Source of the DNA: Denitratimonas sp037478135
GTDB lineage: Bacteria > Pseudomonadota > Gammaproteobacteria > Xanthomonadales > Xanthomonadaceae
Direction: 5' to 3'
Assembly (NCBI RefSeq): GCF_037478135.1
Contig: NZ_JBBHDV010000002.1
Location: 62,001-126,000 of the forward strand
DNA: 64,000 nucleotides
This document shows positions 43,913 to 53,933 of the stretch, piece by piece. Both the position numbers and the translations under genes were made by a program. Position 1 is the stretch's first letter. Every line of letters begins with the position of its first letter. Below the pieces are notes generated by a model. It saw nothing but the letters and a program-made list of their open reading frames with translations. It had not been told where the DNA came from and searched no databases.

Positions 43913-45594
43913 ATGACTCCCCTCATATTTGTTACCGGTGGCGTTGTGTCCTCGCTTGGCAAGGGCATCGCCGCCGCTTCGCTTGCGTCTGTGCTCGAGT
44001 CGCGTGGCCTGAAGGTCACGCTGATGAAGCTGGACCCGTACATCAATGTCGATCCGGGCACGATGAGCCCGTTCCAGCACGGCGAGGTCTACGTCACCGA
44101 TGACGGTGCCGAAACCGATCTGGATCTGGGCCATTACGAGCGCTTTGTGCGCACCCGCATGGCGCGGCGCAACTCGGTCACCACCGGGCGCATCTACGAC
44201 AACGTGATCCGGCGCGAGCGCCGGGGCGACTACCTTGGCGGCACGGTGCAGGTGATCCCGCACATCACCGACGAGATCCAGCGCAGCATCGATGTGGCCA
44301 CCGAAGGCTACGACGTGGCGCTGGTGGAGATCGGCGGTACCGTGGGCGACATCGAGTCGCTGCCGTTCCTGGAGGCGATCCGCCAGATCCGCACCAAGCG
44401 TGGCGCCGGCAAGGTGCTGTTCGTGCATCTGACCCTGGTGCCGTGGATCGCGGCGGCCGGTGAGCTGAAGACCAAGCCGACCCAGCATTCGGTGAAGGAG
44501 CTGCGCTCCATCGGCATCCAGCCCGATGTGCTGCTGTGCCGCAGTGAGCAGCCGCTGCCCGAGGCCGAGCGGCGCAAGATCGCGCTGTTCACCAACGTGC
44601 CGGAAGAGGCGGTGATCAACGTCATCGATCTGGACAACATCTACAGGATTCCGCTGTGGCTGCACAGCCAGGGGCTGGACCGGATCGTGGTCGAGCGTTT
44701 CAACCTGGCCTCGGCCGGCCCGGCCGATCTGTCCGAATGGAGCGCGGTGGTGGATGCGATGGAGCATCCGCAGGACGAAGTCACCATCGCCATCGTCGGC
44801 AAGTACGTCGATCACCACGATGCCTACAAATCGCTGGCCGAGGCCCTGCGCCACGGCGGCCTGCAACAGCGCACGCGGGTCCGGCTCAAGTGGGTCGAGG
44901 CGGCGCAACTGGAAACCGAAGGGCTGGGCCTGCTGGAAGACGCCGATGGCGTGCTGGTGCCCGGTGGTTTCGGTGATCGCGGTTTCGAGGGCAAGGTGCT
45001 GGCGGCGCAATATGCGCGCGAGCAGCAGGTGCCGTATTTCGGCATCTGCTACGGCATGCAGGCGGCGGTGGTCGAATACGCGCGCAACGTGGCCGGGCTG
45101 GAAGGCGCCAACAGCACCGAGAACGATCCGCAGGCCCCGCATCCGGTGATCGGCCTGATCACCGAATGGCGTACCTCCAGCGGCGTGCTGGAGCAGCGCG
45201 ACGAAGCTTCGGATCTGGGCGGCACGATGCGCCTGGGCGCGCAGCAGTGCCGGCTCAAGCCCGGCTCGCGGGTACGCGAAATCTATGGCAGCGATGTCAT
45301 CGTCGAACGCCATCGCCACCGCTACGAATTCAACAACCACTACCGCACCGCGCTGAAGGAAGCCGGGCTGTCGTTCTCGGGCAAGTCGATGGACGATCTG
45401 CTGGTGGAAGTGGTCGAGATTCCCGCCCACCCCTGGTTCATCGCGGCGCAGTTCCATCCGGAATTCCTGTCCACGCCGCGCGATGGGCATCCGTTGTTTG
45501 TGGATTTCATCCGTGCCGCGCGCCGCCACAAGGCCGGGCAGGGCGATGTTGAAACGGCCGGCGCTGGCGCCGTCGCCGCTGTGGAGCAGACACC

Positions 45595-45598
<4 letters not shown>
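43913..45598 (+). CDS. pyrG: CTP synthase
   Basis: PyrG makes CTP from UTP with glutamine as the nitrogen donor. The 561-residue protein begins TPLIFVTGGVVSSLGKGIAAASLASVL. It has the synthase half with DPYINVDPGTMSPFQHGEVYV, and the glutamine amidotransferase half with FGICYGMQAAVVE. The final His/Glu appear in HPWFIAAQFHPEFLS. The 3' end overlaps kdsA as ATGA. A short Ala/Gly-rich tail follows the conserved end. Confidence 0.98.
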
Positions 45599-46425
<827 letters not shown>

Positions 46426-46470
46426 GGCACGGCGAAGGCCGGCTGGACTTTCCGATTCGAGGACAATGAC

Positions 46471-46785
46471 ATGGAGCCTCCCACAGGCCGCGACACCCAC
46501 CTGGCCCTGCTGGAACTGAAAACCTCGGCGCTGGAACGGCGCTTCCAGGCCTTCGTCCGCGATGTGCTGGTGTTTGTGGCATTGTCCCTGCTTGTTTTCC
46601 CGCTGCTGCTGCAATGGCTGGTGCCGACGCTGACCACGGTGCCGGTGCTGGCGCTCTCGGTGGCGCTGGCGGCGTTGCTGGTCGGCATCCCGGCCTGGCG
46701 GCGCGAACGCCGTGAAGCACGCGCTCTCGCGCAGCGGCGGCAACAGATCTACCTTTCCATTCGACCCGACGTATTCAATCCATGA
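46471..46785 (+). CDS. Small membrane protein between kdsA and eno, unknown function
   Basis: The 104-residue protein has an N-terminal amphipathic helix (LALLELKTSALERRFQAFV) and two hydrophobic helices (about 31-50 and 56-76). A basic Arg/Glu-rich helix follows (RRERREARALAQRRQQ). A GAGGACAATGAC ribosome region precedes ATG. It overlaps the eno start as ATGA. The position is commonly occupied by an unnamed gene in this family; no function is known to me. Confidence 0.65.
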   Translation: MEPPTGRDTHLALLELKTSALERRFQAFVRDVLVFVALSLLVFPLLLQWLVPTLTTVPVLALSVALAALLVGIPAWRRERREARALAQRRQQIYLSIRPDVFNP

Positions 46786-48071
46786 CCACGATCAAGACCA
46801 TCCACGCCCGCGAAATCCTCGACTCCCGCGGCAATCCCACGCTCGAAGCCGAAGTGACACTGGCCGATGGCAGCTTCGGCCGCGCCGCGGTGCCGTCCGG
46901 TGCCTCCACCGGCATGCGCGAGGCGGTGGAACTGCGCGACGGCGACAAGACCCGCTATCTGGGCAAGGGCGTGCGCAAGGCGGTGGCCAACGTCAATGAA
47001 ACCATCGCAGCGGCACTGACCGGTTTCGATGCAGCCGATCAGGCCGGCCTGGATGCGCGCCTGATCGATCTGGACGGCACCGACAACAAGAGCGAGCTCG
47101 GCGCCAATGCGCTGCTCGGCGTTTCGCTGGCCAATGCGCATGCGGTCGCCGCCTCGCGCCGCATGCCGCTGTGGCAGCACCTGGCGCAGGGCCGCGAAGT
47201 CACGCTGCCGGTGCCGATGATGAACATCATCAACGGCGGTGCGCATGCCGACAACAACGTTGACATGCAGGAATTCATGATCCTGCCGGTCGGTTTTGAT
47301 TCGTTCTCCGAAGCGCTGCGCGCCGGCACCGAAATCTTCCACGCGCTCAAATCAGTGCTGAAGGGTCGCGGCCTGTCCACTGCAGTGGGCGATGAAGGCG
47401 GTTTCGCGCCGGATCTGGAATCCAATGTCGAGGCGATCGACACCATTCTGGAAGCCATCAACAAGGCCGGCTGCCGGGCCGGTGACGATGTGCTGCTCGG
47501 GCTGGATGTGGCCAGCTCGGAGTTCTACGACAGCGGCAAGTATCTGCTGACCGGCGAAGGCAAGCGCCTGTCGGCCGAGCAGTTCGTCGACTTCCTGGCC
47601 GACTGGGCGCGCCAGTACCCGATCATCACGATCGAGGACGGCATGGCTGAGGACGACTGGGACGGTTGGGAACTGCTGACCCGGCGCCTGGGTGAACGCG
47701 TCCAGCTGGTGGGCGACGACCTGTTCGTCACCAACCCGAAGATCTTCCGCGAAGGCATCGACAAGCGCATCGGCAACGCGATCCTGATCAAGGTCAACCA
47801 GATCGGCACGCTGAGCGAAACCCTGGAAGCCATCGCGATGGCCGATGCGCACCGCTACGCCGCCGTGGTCTCTCACCGTTCCGGCGAAACCGAGGACACC
47901 ACCATCGCCGATATCGCGGTGGCCACCAGCGCCAGTCAGATCAAGACAGGTTCGCTCTGCCGTTCGGACCGCGTCGCCAAGTACAACCAGCTGTTGCGCA
48001 TCGAGGAAGCCCTCGGCGCCGGTGCCCGCTACGCTGGCCTCAATGCCTTCGTCAGCCTGGCGAACGGTTGA
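46782..48071 (+). CDS. eno: Enolase
   Basis: Enolase converts 2-phosphoglycerate to phosphoenolpyruvate and also binds RNase E in some bacteria. The 429-residue protein has ILDSRGNPTLEAEV, MMNIINGGAHADNNVD, GDEGGFAPDL, TIEDGMAEDDWDGW, LVGDDLFVTN and SHRSGETEDTTIAD. These include the metal ligands and the catalytic Glu and Lys residues. The start overlaps the previous gene by four bases. Confidence 0.98.
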   Translation: MTTIKTIHAREILDSRGNPTLEAEVTLADGSFGRAAVPSGASTGMREAVELRDGDKTRYLGKGVRKAVANVNETIAAALTGFDAADQAGLDARLIDLDGTDNKSELGANALLGVSLANAHAVAASRRMPLWQHLAQGREVTLPVPMMNIINGGAHADNNVDMQEFMILPVGFDSFSEALRAGTEIFHALKSVLKGRGLSTAVGDEGGFAPDLESNVEAIDTILEAINKAGCRAGDDVLLGLDVASSEFYDSGKYLLTGEGKRLSAEQFVDFLADWARQYPIITIEDGMAEDDWDGWELLTRRLGERVQLVGDDLFVTNPKIFREGIDKRIGNAILIKVNQIGTLSETLEAIAMADAHRYAAVVSHRSGETEDTTIADIAVATSASQIKTGSLCRSDRVAKYNQLLRIEEALGAGARYAGLNAFVSLANG

Positions 48072-48081
48072 ACGATGACGC

Positions 48082-48384
48082 ATGGCGCGCCTGACTGCCC
48101 TCGTGCTGCTGGCCCTGATCGTGCTGCTCCAGATCAAATACTGGGTCGGCAGCGGCGGGGTGCGCGAGGTTGAAGATCTGCGCGCCCGCGTTGAGGCGCA
48201 GGCGCGCGAGAACGAGGAACTGGAACGGCGCAATGCCGCGCTCGCGGCCGAGGTCGAAGAACTGCGCGAAGGCCAGGCCGCGATGGAAGAGCGCGCGCGC
48301 GCCGAACTGGGCCTGATCAAGCCGGGCGAAACCTTCTACCGCGTGGTCGAGCCGGTGCCGCCCGAACCGGAACCTCGGCGATGA
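48082..48384 (+). CDS. ftsB: Cell division protein FtsB
   Basis: FtsB is a small bitopic division protein forming the FtsQLB complex. The 100-residue protein has an N-terminal transmembrane helix (about 4-19) and a heptad-rich coiled coil (LRARVEAQARENEELERRN). The AELGLIKPGETFYRVV end is typical. It is 11 bases after eno and overlaps ispD as ATGA. Confidence 0.95.
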   Translation: MARLTALVLLALIVLLQIKYWVGSGGVREVEDLRARVEAQARENEELERRNAALAAEVEELREGQAAMEERARAELGLIKPGETFYRVVEPVPPEPEPRR

Positions 48385-49079
48385 TGCAGCAGCGCTTCTG
48401 GGTGGTGGTGCCGGCTGCCGGGCGCGGCACCCGCATCGGCGCGCCGTTGCCCAAGCAGTATCTGGCGCTGGCCGGCAAACCGCTGATCGAACACACGCTG
48501 CGGCGTCTGGCCGCGCATCCGCGCGTGGCCGGCCTGATGGTGGTGCTCTCGCCCGGTGACCGCGACTGGCCCGGCTGGAAGGAACTGGAAGGCACGCCGC
48601 TGCTGACCACCGCTGGCGGTGCCGAACGCGCCGATTCGGTGCTGGCTGGCCTGGAAGCCTTGCCGCAGGATGTGGCCGCAACCGATTTCGTGCTGGTGCA
48701 TGACGCCGCGCGCCCGTGCCTGCGCCATGCGGATCTGGACGCGCTGCTGGATGCCGCCGGCCATGGTGAAGGCGCACTGCTGGCGCAACCGCTGAGCGAC
48801 ACCCTCAAGCGCGCCGATCACAACGGCCATGTCGAAGCCACGGTGCCGCGCGAAGGACTGTGGCGTGCACTGACCCCGCAGATGTTCCGCCGTGGCGTAC
48901 TGTCCACCGCGTTGCGCGATGCCGCCGCGGCCGGCGTACAGGTCACCGACGAGGCCATGGCAATGGAAAGGTCCGGCGTCCCCGTCCGCCTGGTGGCTGG
49001 CGCCGCCGACAATATCAAGGTCACCACACCGCAGGACGTGGCGCTGGCCGAATTCCTGCTGAGGAACCCGCAATCATGA
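48381..49079 (+). CDS. ispD: 2-C-methyl-D-erythritol 4-phosphate cytidylyltransferase
   Basis: IspD transfers CMP to methylerythritol phosphate in isoprenoid synthesis. The 232-residue protein has VVPAAGRGTRIGAPLPKQYLALAGKPLIEHTL, VLVHDAARPCL and a Thr/Lys segment in PLSDTLKRAD. It overlaps ftsB and ispF by four bases on both sides. Confidence 0.97.
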   Translation: MMQQRFWVVVPAAGRGTRIGAPLPKQYLALAGKPLIEHTLRRLAAHPRVAGLMVVLSPGDRDWPGWKELEGTPLLTTAGGAERADSVLAGLEALPQDVAATDFVLVHDAARPCLRHADLDALLDAAGHGEGALLAQPLSDTLKRADHNGHVEATVPREGLWRALTPQMFRRGVLSTALRDAAAAGVQVTDEAMAMERSGVPVRLVAGAADNIKVTTPQDVALAEFLLRNPQS

Positions 49080-49573
49080 ATCTGCCCCGCATCGGCATCG
49101 GCTACGACGTGCACGCCTTCGGCCCTGGCGACCATGTCGTCATCGGCGGCGTGCGCATCGCGCACAGCCATGGTCTTCTGGCCCATTCCGATGGCGATGT
49201 GCTGATCCACGCGCTGTGCGATGCGCTGCTGGGCGCGCTGGCGCTGGGCGACATCGGCCGGCATTTTCCGCCTTCGGACGCGCGCTGGGCCGGCGTGGAC
49301 AGCCGCGAACTGCTGCGCGCGGTGGTGGCGATGCTGCACGAACGCGGCTGGCGGGTCGGCAATATCGACGCGGTGGTGATCTGCGAGCGGCCGAAACTGG
49401 CGCCGCATATCGATGCGATGCGTGAACATCTGGCCGCCGATCTGGGTGTCGAGCCCGATGCGGTCGGAGTCAAGGCCACCACGTCGGAAAAGCTTGGTTT
49501 CACCGGTCGCGGCGAAGGCATCGCGGCGCAGGCGGTGGCCGTGCTCGGGCCGGCTGCCGGGCGCAGCTCATGA
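49076..49573 (+). CDS. ispF: 2-C-methyl-D-erythritol 2,4-cyclodiphosphate synthase
   Basis: IspF forms the cyclic diphosphate in the MEP pathway. The 165-residue protein has GIGYDVHAF, LAHSDGDVLIHALCDALLGALALGDIGRHFPPSD and ATTSEKLGFTGRGEGIAAQAV, which contain the zinc ligands and substrate loops. It is coupled to ispD. Confidence 0.98.
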   Translation: MNLPRIGIGYDVHAFGPGDHVVIGGVRIAHSHGLLAHSDGDVLIHALCDALLGALALGDIGRHFPPSDARWAGVDSRELLRAVVAMLHERGWRVGNIDAVVICERPKLAPHIDAMREHLAADLGVEPDAVGVKATTSEKLGFTGRGEGIAAQAVAVLGPAAGRSS

Positions 49574-49666
49574 CGCGTTCGCATAAGCAGCTGGCTTCCG
49601 GGAACAAGGCACAAACGTCGTGCGCTGTTACGCTGCACGGCTTTTCCGGGCGCAGGTGAAGCCGGC

Positions 49667-50674
49667 GTGATCCAGTTCCGGGCGGTACACAAATCCTATT
49701 CCGGGCCGCAGGGCGAATTCGTCGCGCTGCAGCCGCTGGATCTGGACATCGGTGCCGGCGAGGTGTTCGGCGTGATCGGGCATTCCGGTGCCGGCAAATC
49801 GACCCTGGTTCGGCTGATCAACCGGCTTGAGCCGCACAGCGGCGGCCGCCTGCTGGTCGATGGCGAAGAGGTCGGCGCGTTGGACGCGGCCGGCCTGCGC
49901 GCGCTGCGTCGGCGCGTCGGCATGATCTTCCAGCACTTCAACCTGCTCTCGGCCAGAACGGTGGCGCAGAACATCGCCTTTCCGTTGCAGCTGGCCGGTC
50001 GCACGCCGCAGCAGGCCGATGCGCGGGTGCGCGAACTGCTGGCGCTGGTCGGGCTGGAAAGCCAGGCCGACAAATACCCGGCGCAGCTGTCCGGCGGACA
50101 GAAACAGCGCGTGGGCATCGCGCGGGCGCTGGCGACAGGGCCGAAGATCCTGCTCTGCGATGAGGCCACCAGCGCGCTTGATCCGCAGACCACGGCCGCG
50201 GTGCTGGATCTGCTGGCGCGCCTGAACCGCGAACTGGGCCTGACCATCGTGCTGATCACGCACGAGATGGATGTGGTGCGCCGGGTCTGCGACAAGGTCG
50301 CGGTGCTGGATGCCGGCCGGCTGGTCGAAAGCGGCGCGGTCACCGATGTTTTCCTGCACCCGCAGCATCCCACCACGCGCCGTTTCGTCGCCGAGGCCGA
50401 GCACGTTGATGAAGAAGCCCAGACGCGAGCCTTCGCCCAGGTGCAGGGCCGCATCCTGCGCCTGACCTTCCTCGGGGAAGACACGCACAAGCCACTGCTG
50501 GCGCAGGTCGCACGCGCCACCGGCATCGATTACAGCCTGCTGTCCGGCCGCATCGACCGCATCCGTGAAACCCCGTATGGGCAGCTGACCGTGGCGCTGC
50601 TGGGCGGGGATATCGACGCGGCGCAGGCGCAATTGACGGCAGCCGGGGTCCATGTGCAGGTATTGCGGGCATGA
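49667..50674 (+). CDS. metN: Methionine ABC transporter ATPase MetN
   Basis: MetN drives uptake of D- and L-methionine. The 335-residue protein has Walker A GHSGAGKSTLVR, the signature LSGGQKQRVGIARAL and Walker B LLCDEATSALDP. A C-terminal NIL domain (about 255-335) binds methionine and inhibits transport when it accumulates. The start is GTG at 49667. The stop overlaps metI as ATGA. No SAM riboswitch is evident in the 93 bases upstream. Confidence 0.94.
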   Translation: MIQFRAVHKSYSGPQGEFVALQPLDLDIGAGEVFGVIGHSGAGKSTLVRLINRLEPHSGGRLLVDGEEVGALDAAGLRALRRRVGMIFQHFNLLSARTVAQNIAFPLQLAGRTPQQADARVRELLALVGLESQADKYPAQLSGGQKQRVGIARALATGPKILLCDEATSALDPQTTAAVLDLLARLNRELGLTIVLITHEMDVVRRVCDKVAVLDAGRLVESGAVTDVFLHPQHPTTRRFVAEAEHVDEEAQTRAFAQVQGRILRLTFLGEDTHKPLLAQVARATGIDYSLLSGRIDRIRETPYGQLTVALLGGDIDAAQAQLTAAGVHVQVLRA

Positions 50675-51351
50675 ACGGCGACGGTTTCTTCCAGCATCTT
50701 TCCGTTGCCAAATGGGGCGAGATCGGCTGGGCCACGGTCGATACGCTGCTGATGCTCGGCGCCTCGCTGCCGCTGACGATCCTGTTCGGCCTGCCGCTGG
50801 GGGTGCTGCTGTTCCTCAGTGCGCCGCGCCAGCTGCATGCGCAGCCGGTGCTGCACGGCGTGCTGGCGGCGGTGGTGAACCTGCTGCGTTCAGTGCCTTT
50901 CATCATCCTGATGATCGCGATGATTCCGCTGACGCTGTGGATCGTCGGCACCTCGCTCGGGGTGCGTGGCGCGATCCTGCCGCTGGTGGTCGGCGCAGCA
51001 CCGTTCTACGCACGGCTGGTGGAAGCCGCGCTGCGCGAAGTGGATCGCGGCGTGATCGAGGCCAGCCTGGCGATGGGCGCGACCACCTGGCAGCTGGTGT
51101 GGCGCGTGTTGCTGCCCGAAGCCCTGCCGGCGCTGGTGGCCGGCGCGACGGTGACCGCGATTGCACTGATCGGCTTCACCGCGATGGGCGGCGCCATCGG
51201 TTCCGGCGGCCTCGGCGATCTGGCTTACCGCGACGGCTACCTGCGCTCGCATACCGATGTCGCGCTGGTCACCGTGGTGCTGCTGCTGATACTGGTGCAG
51301 GCGCTGCAGTTCGTTGGCGACCGCCTCGTGGCGCGCTTCAGCCGGCGTTGA
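50671..51351 (+). CDS. metI: Methionine ABC transporter permease MetI
   Basis: The 226-residue inner membrane protein has about five transmembrane helices. The permease coupling loop reads EASLAMGATTWQLVWRVLLPEALPALVAG, and the AMGGAIGSGGLGDLAYRDGY block is typical of MetI. It is translationally coupled to metN and separated from metQ by 253 bases containing repeats. Confidence 0.95.
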   Translation: MNGDGFFQHLSVAKWGEIGWATVDTLLMLGASLPLTILFGLPLGVLLFLSAPRQLHAQPVLHGVLAAVVNLLRSVPFIILMIAMIPLTLWIVGTSLGVRGAILPLVVGAAPFYARLVEAALREVDRGVIEASLAMGATTWQLVWRVLLPEALPALVAGATVTAIALIGFTAMGGAIGSGGLGDLAYRDGYLRSHTDVALVTVVLLLILVQALQFVGDRLVARFSRR

Positions 51352-51407
51352 TTTGCTTCAACGCCCGCGAGTCGAAAATCGCCCGAGATCATGAATTCAA
51401 TAGCATT

Positions 51408-51557
51408 CCCCTCTCCCTCGCTTGCGGGGGAGAGGGTCAGGGTGAGGGGGCGAGCGCCACAGGCGCGGGTGCTTTTGTTTATTGCTATCGCGAACTGCCC
51501 CCCTCACCCCAGCCCTCTCCCCCGCCGTTGGCAGGGGAGAGGGAGCGGTTTTTTTTG
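51408..51557. repeat. Inverted pair of CTCTCCC-type repeats between metI and metQ
   Basis: One copy (51408-51452) and a second in opposite orientation (51497-51546) share CCTCTCCC, GGGGGAGAGGG and GGGTGAGGGGG blocks. Together they could form a long hairpin. A run of T (51550-51557) follows, so the structure could act as terminator or partial attenuator between metI and metQ. Confidence 0.8.
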
Positions 51558-51604
51558 CATTTCCTGGGCAGGTCCTGGGACTCACGTTAACTGGATGAAT
51601 TGAC

Positions 51605-52438
51605 ATGAAACATTCCCCGCGTTCCCTGCTTCTCGCCGGCCCGATTCTCGTCAGTCTGGTCCTGGCCGGCGCGGCACTGGCATTGACGGCCTGCGGTGGC
51701 GGTCAACGCGATGGCGCGGATACGCGTCTGAGCGTGGCCGCGACCGCGATCCCGCACGCCGAGATCCTGGAGGTGGTCAAGCCGCTGCTGGCCGAGCAGG
51801 GCGTGACGCTGGAGGTGCGCATCTTCAGCGACTATGTGCAGCCCAATGACCAGGTCGTGCAGAAGCGCATCGACGTCAACTACTTCCAGACCGAACCCTA
51901 TCTGGACGCCTACAACCGCGATCGCGGCACGCAGCTGGTGACGCTGACCGGCGTTCATATCGAACCCTTCGGCGCCTATTCGCGCCGTTTCGATGCGCTC
52001 GATGCACTGCCGGAAGGCGCCGATGTGGTGATCCCGAACGACCCGAGCAACAACAGCCGCGCGCTGATCCTGCTGCACCACGCCGGCGTGATCCAGCTGG
52101 CTGATCCGACCAACGCGCTGGCCACGCTGCGCGACATCACCGCCAACCCGAAGCAGTTGAAGTTCCGCGAACTGGACGCGGCGATGCTGCCGCGTGTGCT
52201 GGATCAGGTAGATCTGGCGCTGATCAACACCAACTATGCGCTGGATGCCGGACTGAACCCGACCGAAGACGCGCTGGCGATCGAGGACAGTGATTCGCCG
52301 TATGTGAACTTCCTCGTCGGCCACGCGGAAAGCCGCGACGACCCGCGCGTGCAGGCCTTGGCCAAGGCCCTGACCAGCGAAGACGTGCGCGCCTTCATCC
52401 AGAGCCGCTACCAGGGCGCCGTGCTGCCGGCATTCTGA
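51605..52438 (+). CDS. metQ: Methionine-binding lipoprotein MetQ
   Basis: MetQ is the substrate-binding protein of the MetNI transporter. The 277-residue protein has a lipoprotein signal peptide with lipobox LTAC (Cys at about residue 30). The NlpA-type domain includes VAATAIPHAEILEVVKPLL, FSDYVQPNDQVVQKRIDVNYFQT and IPNDPSNNSRALILL. It fits MetQ, although binding of another ligand cannot be excluded. Confidence 0.94.
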   Translation: MKHSPRSLLLAGPILVSLVLAGAALALTACGGGQRDGADTRLSVAATAIPHAEILEVVKPLLAEQGVTLEVRIFSDYVQPNDQVVQKRIDVNYFQTEPYLDAYNRDRGTQLVTLTGVHIEPFGAYSRRFDALDALPEGADVVIPNDPSNNSRALILLHHAGVIQLADPTNALATLRDITANPKQLKFRELDAAMLPRVLDQVDLALINTNYALDAGLNPTEDALAIEDSDSPYVNFLVGHAESRDDPRVQALAKALTSEDVRAFIQSRYQGAVLPAF

Positions 52439-52449
52439 GCATGCGGTAG

Positions 52450-52476
52450 CCCGGGTAAGGCGAAGCCGTATCCGGG
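52450..52476. repeat. CCCGGGT-type REP palindrome after metQ
   Basis: An imperfect inverted repeat with arms CCCGGGTAAGGC and GCCGTATCCGGG lies in the 233-base gap before truD. It is a fourth type of small palindrome in the window. Confidence 0.6.
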
Positions 52477-52671
52477 TGTGGCCTTCCCCATGAATCCAGA
52501 CCTTCCCAATGATCCGGACCTCCGATGCGCTGGGATCGGTCAAGGGCTTGCCCAGACCACATGTTTTGCCACGCAACCGGAAAACACCGGCCAACCCCTG
52601 CATCGGCCACACCATTGCCAACCCGCCGCCGCGTGTCATCATTGCCGGCTGCCTTTTGCCGTGTGACTTCC

Positions 52672-53721
52672 ATGTCTGACCAGAACCCCGCCCCGGTGCC
52701 GCGCCCGGATGCCTTCGGCCCACCGCTGCTGAGCGCCGCAATCCGCAGCACGCCGGCGGATTTCATCGTCGAGGAAATCCCCGGATTCACGCCGGACGGG
52801 CAGGGTGAACACCTGTTTCTGTGGGTGGAGAAGCGTGGTGCCAACACCTTCTGGGTGGCGCAGCAACTGGCGCGCTGGGCCGGCGTGGCCGATCACGCGG
52901 TGAGCTGGGCCGGCATCAAGGACCGCCACGCAGTGACCCGCCAGATGTTCAGCGTGCACCTGCCCAAGCGCGTGCGGCCGGCGCTGGAAGGGCTGGAACA
53001 TCCGGATTTCCGCGTGCTGGAAGAAACCTGGCACGGGCGCAAACTGCCGCGTGGCGCACTGCGCGGCAACCGTTTCGAACTGCTGCTGCGCGAGCTTGCC
53101 GGTGATCCGGAGGCGATCAATGCGCGGCTGGAACAGATCGCTGCGCGCGGCGTGCCCAACTGGTTCGGGGAGCAGCGTTTCGGGCGTGAAGGCGGCAATA
53201 TAGCGGCGGCGCGCGCGATGTTCGCCGGGCGCCGGATGCCGCGCGAGAAGCGATCGATCCTGCTGTCGGCGGCGCGCTCGGACATCTTCAACCGCATCCT
53301 GGCCGAACGCGTGCGCCTCGGTGCCTGGGATCGCGCATTGCCGGGCGAAGTGTTCGTGCTGGATGGCAGCAACAGCGTGTTCGGGCCGGAACCGCTGGAC
53401 GATACTCTGGTCGCGCGGCTTGAAGCGCAGGACATCCATCCCGGCGGTGCGCTGTGGGGCGAGGGCGAACTGCGCAGTCAGGAACAGGTGCGCGAGATCG
53501 AGGAAGCCGTTGTCGCGGAGGTGCCCGATCTTGCCGCCGGTCTTGTTGCCGCGCGCCTGAAACAGGAACGCCGCGCCCTGCGCCTGCCGGTACGCGAACT
53601 GCGCTGGCAGTGGCAAGGCGATGATGTGCTGAAACTGGCGTTCATGCTGCCGCCCGGCTGCTATGCCACCGCCGTGCTGGATGCGCTGGGCGACGTGGTG
53701 AACAAGGCGAGTACGGCCTGA
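52672..53721 (+). CDS. truD: tRNA pseudouridine-13 synthase
   Basis: TruD makes pseudouridine 13 in tRNA-Glu. The 349-residue protein has STPADFIVEEIPGFTPDGQGEHLFLWVEKRGANT, the catalytic Asp in SWAGIKDRHAVTRQ and the NWFGEQRFGREGGN motif. The ATG 52672 gives MSDQNP at the start; the open frame runs 49 codons upstream. In related genomes it directly follows ispF, whereas here metNIQ lies between. Confidence 0.96.
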   Translation: MSDQNPAPVPRPDAFGPPLLSAAIRSTPADFIVEEIPGFTPDGQGEHLFLWVEKRGANTFWVAQQLARWAGVADHAVSWAGIKDRHAVTRQMFSVHLPKRVRPALEGLEHPDFRVLEETWHGRKLPRGALRGNRFELLLRELAGDPEAINARLEQIAARGVPNWFGEQRFGREGGNIAAARAMFAGRRMPREKRSILLSAARSDIFNRILAERVRLGAWDRALPGEVFVLDGSNSVFGPEPLDDTLVARLEAQDIHPGGALWGEGELRSQEQVREIEEAVVAEVPDLAAGLVAARLKQERRALRLPVRELRWQWQGDDVLKLAFMLPPGCYATAVLDALGDVVNKASTA

Positions 53722-53730
53722 GTCCCGCTG

Positions 53731-53815
53731 TCGGGCATCGCTGCGTTCAGCCTGACCTATATCGACTCCGGCATCCGAACGCATAGGCTCGCGGTGAGTG
53801 CAGCGAACCCCAACA
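53731..53815. repeat. Composite palindromic repeat A-B, left of rarA
   Basis: Unit A (TCGGGCATCGCTGCG...CCTGAC type) is at 53731-53761 and unit B (GCGGTGAGTGCAGCGAACCCCAAC) at 53789-53815. It is the same pair as at 19824-19922 and 55297-55424. Confidence 0.8.
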
Positions 53816-53933
53816 ACCGGAGGTTCGACTTGCTTGGCCATCCCATGCGTATCGCGTCCACCACCGGAGAAGATGCGCCGTCCCGACATCGCCCAGCACC
53901 CCGCCGATGCGCGGAGCCAATAGAATCCCCCGC

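Noticed and set aside
49574..49666. SAM riboswitch before metN
   Set aside because: The 93-base region is too short, and I see neither the conserved core nor a terminator/antiterminator pair.
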